Made by a program: the position numbers and the translations under genes. Below are positions 36,401-48,400 of a stretch of 64,000 nt of DNA, one piece after another (the stretch's first letter is position 1; each line of letters begins with the position of its first letter). The stretch is from Branchiostoma belcheri (Eukaryota > Chordata > Leptocardii > Amphioxiformes > Branchiostomatidae): contig NW_017803943.1 of the NCBI RefSeq assembly GCF_001625305.1, positions 934,862 to 998,861 on the forward strand, given 5' to 3'. Under the pieces are notes generated by a model that saw only the letters and a program-made list of their open reading frames with translations, had not been told where the DNA came from and made no database searches.

Positions 36401-39400
36401 GACAACAGCTAGTTGAAGTACCAGTTACCGTGGTAACAGATGTCTGGTCCAGGTCATTGACCTTATGTGTAAAAGAAGATAAAACAAACCAAAAACAATA
36501 TGCTGTTGTTTTTTTCTGCAAAGCTAAACATAAAAAGTCTTCCCCACTCACCCGGCACATACAGAGGGACACTGAGGTCGATGTTAGCCACAGGAATGTC
36601 TTCTACGTTCACCACCTCCTGGTACTTGGAGCCCTATGTTGGACAGAAACACTATGTGAGACGTCAACAAGTCTTTATAGACCATTTCTGGTCCCTATAA
36701 TAACTTACTTCCGATACATTGTTCGAAGTACAAACTTATCTAACTAGCAATTGTTCACAATTTTTAAATCTTAGATTTGACAACTATAACAGGCAGTGCC
36801 TGAGAATGAAAGAGAGAATCTGATTTGCTTACCTTGGCTGGTCCTCCTAACTTGAGATAGTGTGGATTGTTCTGGGTTTCTGCTCGACGGGCCTCCCTTC
36901 TCTGCAGAAACAAACAAACAAATAAACAAACAAACACAGTTACATACCCTATCAGCTAATTGTCAAGACAATTGACTCACCAGAAAGACCATATGTTTGT
37001 CCCCACGTTTTTTCTTACGAAGCTCATATATATCAACCCTACACACATTATTTTCATTCAACCACTTTACACGTTAAGACCTTCAGACTTCTGTTCACTT
37101 TCTTAGAGAAAAATGTCAACAACTCACCCTCTCCAGTTCATCATCAGACAGTTCCTCTACTTGTCTGGTCAGACTTTCATTCATCATCCTGAATAAGGAA
37201 CAACAGTAATTAACAAATGACAAATGTACTGATACTAGGAAGCTGGGCTACTTTGACTGCCTCATGTGTCACGAGAGGCAGCCCCTAAGTCTAAGTCTAA
37301 GTCTAAGTAAATGTACTGATACAGATACACATCCACGCTCCGTGAGTACTCCTAACCATGGTTGGGGGGAGTTTGGCAGTGTTTGGGAGAATGTATTCGG
37401 CTTACCTGCTGTCATCGGGAATGAAGAGAGAATTAGCCGGGCCTTCGTCGTCAGAACTTTCTGAGGGCGGATCATTGATCCACTTGTCCAGATCCAGACC
37501 CTCGGGGACGGCCACTTTCCTCTGGGCTTTTGGAGCCACGGGGTTCAACTCTCCCGCAAACAGGGCCGCCACCTGAGATAAACAGACACGGACTTAATAC
37601 CAACATTCCATATGTTGTACATGCTTTTCATTCATAGCTTTGGGAGAAATGACAGCACTGAGACAGAATTTGACCAGTTTAGACTTTGTCTTTCTCAAGA
37701 ATGACAGAGATCGGACATCTCCTTCTTTGATATATTTTCTTTGTCTCTAGGGATACCTCCATGGAAATAGTTCAAAGAAACGAGCAAACAAACCTCATCA
37801 GCACATGAGACGTCCTTGTCCTGCAGCTTTTTCACATACTTCATCAGCTGGAGGATGCAGCATGCTCGCTCTTGGACCTGACAAAACAAAGTACAACCAA
37901 TCAGCTGAGCATACCAAAACCTCAACTACAGACCTTTGCAACATACAAAGGCTACTAACAATGAACCCATTGTTTGAAAGAGTCTAGGTCTAGGAAAATT
38001 TTAGTCCTGAAAAATTTAGGGTTGAAAGGAGTTTTTCTTCTTTTTTCATATTAAATAAACAAAGCCTCAAACAAACAAACAAACAAACCTCGAGGTCTCC
38101 GCTCTGCACAAACATGGGCAGTTTCTCCACCAGCAGGTCGCTGACCTCCCGGATCCCGTCAGCATCCCCATCCTCCTCGTACTTAACCAGGATCGCGGCG
38201 TACAGCTTCATGATGTTCTGTACAAACACGGCCTGGATGTGGCCGGGAAGAGACGTGACCTTCTGTCGCAGCATGTCTTCTAACGTCCCCCGCGGGTCTC
38301 TCAGGTGCTCGGAGAACTCGCCGGCTATCCATGCGGCGGCGTACAGGACCTCACATATCCCATTCCTCTGGGCAGAGCTGGCCACAACGTGGGAGTTCTC
38401 CAACAGTTGGGCCTGGGAAGTATTGGAGCATCAACTGAGCACATTCCACTAGACAACAAGTTGTTTACCTACTTAATATGTTTTGTATTTTTAGCCAGTG
38501 GTATGGCACTGCCTTACAGTGGGAAATATGTCATATGTGACAATCGCATTTAAGTATATACAACATAATACAAAACTTGACAGACTTGCATCAAATATCA
38601 ACAACTGTTTTCTCCGTTTAAGTTTCTGTGATTAAGTTGTTTAGCTTTAATATCCCATAGATTCAACAACTCTTATGTACACCAAATGTATTCGCGCAAT
38701 TGCATTGGTAAAGTAGAATCCATTCTGGCAAATAAACAATGCTTTGACAAGAAGTTGGACACTATGAGACTTAGTGTACATGTAGAAAGGAGGAAAAGGC
38801 ATCTTGGTACACCTAAGAAAGGTGAAGACATCTGGGAACACTGAAAACTTACCATCTGTTCCACAGCGAATGCCCTGATGGCCTTGACTCTGATGGCGAC
38901 ATCTAACATCTGTGAGGCGATGACACTGCCATGTCGTGTTCCCTCCACCCTGGTCAGTTCTACCAGCACACTCACATACCTGGGAAAACAGGATAACGTT
39001 TGTCTGTCAGGTTTGTTATGTTCATCACCAAAATAAGACACTTAAGTCTTCTATCTGATGATAGTGCTGACCTTAGAGTATGTCTTGGATAAAGGTATAC
39101 AATTCTATTCATCCACAAGAGTTCCCTTAGTTTTTTTTTTCCTTTATCAAAAATTGTACAACTGGCACCAAATTCCAAAACTACATTCCTGCTCTTTATT
39201 CAGATCTACACTTTAACTTATAGCAGATTCAGTGCTGTTTAGTCAATCTATTCCAGGATATCAACAGGTTGAAGGGCCCTTCTTTCAACTCTTATTCACA
39301 TATTACTAGTGTAGAGGAATGAAGTTTGCCACAATGCCAGATTTCACATTCATATGTATCATAATTTTTCAAGGAAGTGTAAAATATTACAATTACAATC

Positions 39401-42400
39401 TTTCACTACAAAAACAGTATCCAATAGGCTGCCGATATCCTTGTGGATTGTCTTTGTTACTGAAAGATTTGCTTCATGATTAGACTACAATGCCCACCAT
39501 TCAAAGTTGGTGATGTACTGGTAGTTATTCTGGCTGCAGATCTGTACGATCTTGGACAGGAGTTCGTCCCGGTACATGGATCCCTCCGCCTTGTCCATGT
39601 GAATCATCAACTTACGCACGATCTCCATCAGGTTCTTCTTAGACACCTGCGGGAAAGACAACACAGTTTTCGTTTGGGATTCCATGTCACACAGTTAGCT
39701 AGTAGAATGGTTGATATTGTCAAACTAAAACTAAAAACGTAATATGCATAATGTTTACCTTCGCATATGGTCTGCTATGCTCTGTTACTCTTACTCAAAC
39801 ACAATCATATATGTGATAGGAGTCTACCTGTAAATCCCTCCTACTATAAAATTGCAACATGATGTAACCCAACACCTGTTACCATGATGTTCAGGGCATT
39901 GATCTTATTTGTTTGGAGAAGAAGAAGAGGAAACAGAGCAAAAACAATATCTTTCCTTCAGTAAAACATAACAAAACTAAAACTAGACTAAAACTAGACT
40001 AAATCTGCACATAAGCCAGCCTACCATGCCATATAGCAGGTCGAGTGCCCTGAGACGGATGGACTCGTCCTTATCGTCCAGACACTGCAGGATCAGGTCC
40101 TTGTGAGCCTGGACAGACTTGGGGTGGGTCTTCAGGATCTTAGACATGGCCAGCAGTCCCAGGTACTTCACTATAGGACAGGCACAACAAGGGAACAACA
40201 TGTCCTTCATACATCACATTAATCACCCACCTAGCTGACCACTGAAACCGTGTAACATACAGCACATTTCATATCAATGCATATTTAATACAAAAAAGAG
40301 AGTTGTACACAAATTTAACATACATGTACACTCTGGAAACACGTCGGCAGAACTTACTGTGCTTGCGCAAAGCCCGTAATGTATCGTGCATAGCACTTCA
40401 GGACATTCTGTCAAAGTGCTATGCACAATACATCACAGATGTTGCACAGACACAACATGTTTCCATTCTACATGTATAAATATTTTCTCCAAAAACATTG
40501 ACATAAGTTGCTTGAACAAGTCATATACAAATTCTATTTTTTCAGTCAGTGTTGCGAGACAAGCTCTCCTCGTATCCTCCTCCACACCTCTGTACAAACA
40601 TGTATAGCGCTACACGGCGAGGTAGACACGGCCGCTAGCGGTATGTAAGGACTGTGTACGCACTGGAGGCACTTTGCTGGGAAGACGGGGACCCGTCAGA
40701 AACCAGGGACTGTTGGGCCTGCCCGTCGCTAGCATGGCTGTCGCCGAACGTCCCCTCGTCTAATGCACGATAGATCGAGCAGGGTCGCGTCATGACCAGG
40801 TGCACAGCACTGCCCTGTATCCCAGCACCGTGCACCAACATTTCTCTCACCACAGTTCTCCGTTAGACGGATTAGTCAGTACTACATTTTAAGATTTCGT
40901 TCATCGTTTTTTTAATCTGCTTCGACCTATCCCGTGGTTAGTTTTCGCATTATGCAACTAAACAACAAAGCAAGCCAAAAACACTTTCTTCTTTTACACA
41001 ATAAATGGTGTTGACAGCACAATGCGCTATTTGCTATGATTTCAGGTAATTTTGCTAAAAATTTATGATCAGCAGCATTAAGAGAGATAAAAAGAGTATT
41101 TTAAATTTGCCCACTACAAAGCATACTGCAAGACTATTTTGTTATCTTTATCAAGTTGACACTGATTGTCAATGTGTCCCCTTCTTGTAAGAGACCCAGA
41201 TGTAATAAGTAGAACTGGAATTATTTGTGTACTACAGAAGCATGACTTTGGCTTGCAGTATTTTTTAGTTGCAATGCAGCAATATGATTACATAAGGGCT
41301 TGGCAACATTTGTCATATGATTGCAAATGGGGGCCATTCTTGGATTAGCCGTTCATATGTTGTACAAAATCTTTTTACCAAAAGATAGTTTTCCATTCTT
41401 TTCAGAATTTTCATTCGTTTCTGACAGTCTGCTTGAAAATGCTTACGACAAATGAGACCACGCCCTTACCAGTATCTCTGCCGGCCATACTTACAGTTCT
41501 GATCCGAGTCTTCGATCAGGATTCGCAACTTCTGCACACACAGCTGGGAAAGAAGATAACAGCATGTTAGCAAACACATTGTATAATATATATCTGTTGT
41601 CTAGCAAACTCACAATCACACATATCATGTATGTCAGGGCAGAGATTGCAATTCTGTCAACAGAGGTCTCGATTTGAGTGTCTATCAGCAAAGATCTTTA
41701 CCCGAGTCTGTGCAACTAGCAATTCTACCAATAGAGATCTGAATGATAGTTTCTGTCGACAGAGATCACAATGGAGTCTCTATCAACAGAGATCACGATC
41801 AGAGTCCCTCTTGACAGAGATCACAATAGGAGTCGATTGGCAGAGATCACGATTTACCTGTAGAGACCTCAATCAGAGTCTGTGTGATTCTACTAATACA
41901 GAGACTTCTATTATGATCTCTACAGGTAGAATCAACGATCCTCAATCTCTGCCCTGACATATACATTGTTCAGATTTTATTATCCTTGGAGATACATATT
42001 AGGCCAGTGGTACGCATCACCCCAAAATAAATTCTCATATTGCGAAAATGAAACTGAGAATTAACTTAAGAATTTCTAACTTGGCATGCTTTTAGTTAAG
42101 TAAAAAAAAAGTAAAATCATAAAAGTAAAGCAACAAAACATACACAAAGGGGCACTATTGAGTATCAATCATCACCAAACCAGACACCTAAATCCTTAAA
42201 AAATAAACTTATGTTGCATGCAAACTCAGACTTAAGATCAAAATCACTGAAGAAAATGTCCACATCAACTCAATCAAGCATAAAAATATAAATAATGTAC
42301 AAGGCCACACAAATATAATCACTTATTTGACTGATTTTTTTCTGCGTTGTTTTGGTTCACTAAAAAACTGCCATATTTTGTAGCAATCTGGAAGTACAGC

Positions 42401-45400
42401 CAAATTCACAACCATTTATCCTTTTTTGAAAGCCTTGAAGCTTTAAAAATCCCTTTTTTATCATTTACAACTGCACAAATATCAGGACAGCTCCACCTTT
42501 TGAAGTTTCTATCATAAATTTCCCCACCCCCTTCCCAACTCTGTGACAATATGATAAAAAATTTTCAAACAGTTACAAAATTTGTATGGCCTTTCAAAGA
42601 AACGCATGCTCTACTCAAATGTCATGTGATGTAACAAAAATGAAGTAAAACAAAACCAGTTTTTTTCTTCAGGGAACCATGCACAACCAACGTGACGGGT
42701 GGGAGGTACTACAGTACAGTCACACGCAAATCTGACAACCGTACAACGGACGTGTGGAGTGTGGGAACGCTGTGTACCTGTATAGAGGCGTTGTGGTTTG
42801 GCATGCCTGAAGATAACGAGATAAGGACTGTAAGTTAAGAGAAAATGAAAAGATCGTTACTGCTTGTGAGGAAGTGGAGGGGTTTCATGGATCATTTGGT
42901 CGCAAAAAAATACTGTTTTAAAAAAAAATCCACCACCACTTGAGTGTGCAAAAGAAATTAACCCTTTTGCACCCACTGTTGCTTCTGATATACCATAATA
43001 ATATCCATTCACCATTAAAAACACATGAATACAATTCAGGGACAGTTGCATGAGTCTACTTTTCCTGATTCTAAATTACAAAACAAGCTAGGGGTAACCT
43101 GAATTTATATTTCACATAAAAGATTTCTGACTAAAAAAAGGAATAAAAAATTGCAAAATACATTTGGGAGTTTTTTTTGCAGAGACAGAAACAATAAAAA
43201 GCAACAAAAAAAACTCAAGCAAATGATTTGGAAATGGTGAGAAACAGGAAAAATCCTTCTCTTTGCACACGTGTGGTGTGAGATTTTTTTTTTCAAATCA
43301 GATGACATCGATCAAATCCACAAAAATCACGACAAAGACATGAAAAATTCTGTGAAATCATCACCAAAGCAGACATAAACACCACGATATCCATGTACCT
43401 GCTATGACTGTGTTGATGCACTCATACAGTAGGGACATCGCCGATGTACTGGAGAGAAAGGGAAGAAAAACAGGTTCATACAACATCAGTAACAACAAAC
43501 ACACCACAACTTCAAACAAACTACTGTCAAACTTACCTAAGGTGACCACCCAGGGGAACAAGGAAAAGCTGCTTAGACAGATGGTCTTCTTATACAAAAA
43601 TCATAATGACAAAACCGCAGCAAAATTTCCACCCGTTTTGCAAAAGACTGCCCAAGTGACCAAGCTGGCACCATTTTACAAAGACTGTCATGCTGGCGAA
43701 ATCAATGGCAAACTGGCTAGTTTTTGGCCACACCCTTGAAAATGATGTGGTGATCATACTTATAGGCAGAGATTGGACCATATGCACAGGTCTCAAATAA
43801 TGCCAGTCTCGGAGACATTGGACAAGCGGTCAGCTTAGGCAAGTTCCTTGATGCTTATGTCTATGGGAACCGAGTAAAAGTCATTTAGCCAAATGTCTGG
43901 CTTATAGAAGTACTTTAGTGGTCGCTTGGGCAAGTTTGACTGTACACTCAACCCAGGGATAGTCTCTACGCTATTCTGACAAGACACTGCTCCCACAAGA
44001 TGCATCAAATTTGGAAAAGTTTTCAATCCAGCTGCTAGCAAGGCCAGTCACTGATGCTTGGCCAGTCAATAGTCCAGAATACTAGTAGTCAGATGGACTA
44101 TCCAAAAGCAGCTTTTTTCACCAATTACAGACAAATGCTTTCATTTGTTTTCAGTGAAGTACAGGTACATGTTGGTAAATTCCAATATTTGTAAATATGT
44201 TAAAATCAAGGTACAATTAATTTTATTCTTTAAAAGATTTCTTTCCTTGAGTACAAATTTGTACTTCCGTGATTTACAACTTAAAGTGCACTTTTCCGTC
44301 ATTTTCACATACATTTTGTAACAGGCCACATAAAGAAGGTTTCTATCAGTGCATGGTAGGTAGGGTTTGTACAGCTAGCATCAGAATTATCATAAAGAAA
44401 TTAAAGTAATATATTTTCCATCTCTTTCCCTAGCAGTACAAGCCCTGATCATAGCACTGAAGACACAACTACAACACAGTATGGCCTGGTGGCCTCAGGG
44501 TCGGGGAGGGGGGCACGCTTCTGTTCTACGCCAAAGACAACATGCAGGACGAGTCAAGACAGCAGCCAGATAGAGAATTTGGAAGAGAAGGTGTCACACT
44601 CACTCGTCACTCCTGATGCTAAGGACATGTAAAATGTACAGAGACAGAGGTAGGTGTGAGCTAACGCAAGAAAAAGGTACTCTTTATTCATTACATTGTG
44701 CATAGTTGTGCAACCTTCCTCGCATTTCTGGGTGGTAGCAATTTTTTTCAGCAACATTTCTTTCCTTCCTGCTCCTTTTAATCTATAGACACCCCTCTCT
44801 CGCAATGGTTTACCCCTACTTTTACAAGAATCAATATAACCATGGATCAATACACTCTATAGAGTGGGGGTGACACAAAGCAATTAGAAAGTTGAAAGGA
44901 AGCAATTAATACCATGCAGACGTCACCTTGAGAAAGAAAAGGTCTTTACTACACGTATGCACACTACAAAGTAGAAACAAGGCAAAAAGCAGTGAAGTTA
45001 AAGCTTGTAGCATGCAAGGGGCTGTATTATAAAGCAGGGGCCACAGAACCATGTTAGATCACAGCACACATGTTAGCAATTTACACACAACATTTCTTCA
45101 TATTTATCATAAAAATTTAATAAAAGCCTTCATACAGTATTTTCGATTAATTTCCAGTCTCCTTTCCTTTTTGCATGCTGCTTTCTTCTTAATGAATTGT
45201 CCTACTTTTCAAACATTTCAAAACTCTCAGCATTCTATTTGCTTTAAAAAAATTACCACTGCAAAACACGTTTCCACTGTCCTAACTCTTTAAAGCATCC
45301 AATGCAATTTCAGTTCAGCAAAACAAAAACTATTCTGGATGAGGAAATCTGTCTGATGTTCATCTACTGCCATTTTGTCATCATTTCATACTTGAAAGAA

Positions 45401-48400
45401 GAAAAGAAGGACTGGGAAATAGGACCTTGAAAATCCAGTTTTGCTGTCCTGAAATTGCATTAGATGCCTCTAAGGTGGACAGTCTTTTGTGTTGCTAATC
45501 TCTGTAGATAACTCTACAGTATACTGTTGTCCTTGTAATACATTCTGTAGTACATACCTGTGAATGAGGTTGGTGAGCGGTTCTATCAGCTTCTTTCCCA
45601 GTCTGGGCTCCAGGGGTGTCAACGCTCCAAACTGGTCAACAAAATATTACACCAATCAAAACACTTAACAAACATGCAAGCAAACAGCCTTTTTGTAGAT
45701 TTTTAGATCTATTAAGTTATCCATGAAAGTGAATCACGGACTTCAAAAAATTTGTCATCGCTTATTTGCGTATCAATCAATAGTTCTTGCTTATAAACCT
45801 GCCTTTCTGCACAAGTTCTCTGGTCTCACTGACGAAAGGTAGTAAATGCTACGTGAAACGTCTGACCGTTTCCAAAATCATATCCAGTTGCTTGAGTAAC
45901 TGTTTTTTGGCATATCTTATTACCTGGATGTCTAACCTTCACCAACGAATTACGGTATGTACTGACCAGTTTGATGATCTTGATAAGGACCCAGTTGTTG
46001 GTGGAGGACGTCATGAGTTTGAAGAAGACAGGTGCCAGGGACAGATAGTTCTTAGGGTTCTTCCTGGCCAGTTCACAGATCACATTAACAGCAGCTGACT
46101 GTACACCTGGGAACACAACAGACAGACAGAACATGTCATCTTTTTTGTCGCTCTTGCTGACTTGGTTATTAAAGACCTGATGACATTCAAAAAGGCTAAA
46201 AAATGCATGGAAATATCTGAAGTAAATATTGTAAAGTCAATTGAAGTTGGTTTTAATCATGATAAGAAATCTTTAAGAAAGTTGAACTCACCAGGATCTG
46301 GATCTTCTAGTTTCTCCTTCAGTCTTGGGAAGGCTGGTCTCAAAGCTTCTGGGAACTACAAAACACAAAACACAACGGTTCAGAACTTCTGCTATGGGAG
46401 TGTATGCCACTGTCTCAAATGAAATAGTACCAAAATAAAACATTCAACCCTTTATAATTCTACTGTACATAAAATTGTACTGTCATTATCTTCTCTAACA
46501 GAATGATCAAATTTCAACTTGCACAATTCTTAAAACTGTGACTTTAAAAAGTTACTTGAATTGGAGATTTGAGTACTTGAGAGCCAGTCTTACCTTGAGA
46601 AAGATCTTATACATGATGAGGACTGCCCTCTTCCTAATGTATGGCCTGGTGGACGTCATCTAGAACAACATCAGACATAAGAACTGTGTAATACTTGGCT
46701 GAATTCTTTATCAATAAGTGTGCTCCAATACCATAGCATATATGGTCACTGTTGTAGAGGACCATTTCTTATGGTAGAAAACTGTTCAAGCTGGTTAACC
46801 ATGAAACAATATTACAGAAGGATCAGAGGTCTAAAGTTGTTGAAATCAACGTACCAGAGTCATGACGTCGTTGGCCAGGTCTCGTGCCAGGTCAGGGGTC
46901 ATGAAGCAGGAGAGTCCATTGAGCGCGATGGCGGCGTCGTACTGGTTCTGACTGCTCAGGTCCTTCCTGATCATGTTGGTGGTCAGCATCAGGACCTCCG
47001 TCTCCTCATGGAAGGACTGCGACGCAGCAAGGTATCCAATCCTCTGGAATGAAGTATATAAATGTTCTGTTAACATCCGAAAATAGTTTCATCAGGTTGG
47101 TAAGTTATAGGATATAGAAGCTCTGAAGAAGGTGTCTGATAGGCATTGAAACGTGAGAAATTTTGGTTGTGTAGAAGAAAACTCATACCCTGTTAATAGT
47201 TTGATCTGGTTGGTCAGGAGAAACTACAGTTCTTAAATCATAACCTAACTGGCCAACCTGAAAAATTGTACTTGCTAATCATAAAAATGATACATGTAAA
47301 ACGAACTGCTAAAGTCAACTTTCTCCAATATGTTTTGCCAGTATCTATTTTCCTAGATTTTCCAATAAAGTGACTGGAACATACACAGTACCTTGAACGT
47401 GAACTTGTTGGAGCTCATGACCTCGATGACATTAAAGGCAGCCCAGCTGATGTCATAACCCAGCATTTGAAGCTGGAATAGTAAGGCAAAATGTGGCATG
47501 AACAAGACATCATAATATTGCAAATTTCTTGGCAAAGAAGTGACTTCAATATATGAGCCATACAATACAGGACCACTGGTCATAAAGAGAAATCTTAATT
47601 TTTACAGTACATGACAGTAGCGAATTTCTGAAATTCCAGTTATTTTCATACAATGAACAATACCTTACAACTAAGGAAAACAGCAGGCAAACATGTAAAT
47701 TTAACTTGGACTTACATAGGTGAGTTTGGCGACGGCATTTGCCTTGACTGCAATGTTGTCTTGTCGCAGCTCCTGTTTAATCTCATCAATGCACTGGGCG
47801 ATGAACTTGGCCTGGAAGATAAATCAGCATTTCAAAACTAGCTAGAAGGTCTAATTTGGCCTCATTCTCCTAAAACAGTACTTTACACAACACAATACTA
47901 GCTACACAACACAACACTATAGTCATCCACACAATGCAAAAGCTCCAAAATCGAAATTCATTTTTGGGAATAGGTGCACTGGTGCACCCAACCTAAAAAA
48001 ATTGGGTGTATAAAATTTTATAGGGTGCACATTTATAAGATAAAGTAAGTACAATGTAGAATGTCAGCAAAAACTAATCATGTTTCATTTCTAAGGAAAA
48101 GTTGATTTTATTTTTTTTTTCTGACACTTGGATGTCATTAACTTAAGAATATACTAATACAATACTAAACAGAGTTACAGTAGAGGCTTTTAAGGCCAGG
48201 GTAGAAGCCGCCCTGCCCTAACCCATGTACCGCTTCTCCCCCTCAGTGATACCCCATACAGGGGTTGTTCGAGGGTATTCGAAAAGAAGAAGACATATAC
48301 ATTGTACTACTATACATTAACATCTTACGTAAACCTACAAAAATTTTTGGGTGCACAGCTCCAAATTTGGCTGCACTAAGGTACACATACACCCAGTAGT

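Noticed and set aside
41631..41957. 108-codon Arg/Ser-rich frame
   Set aside because: It coincides exactly with the internally repetitive TIR element.
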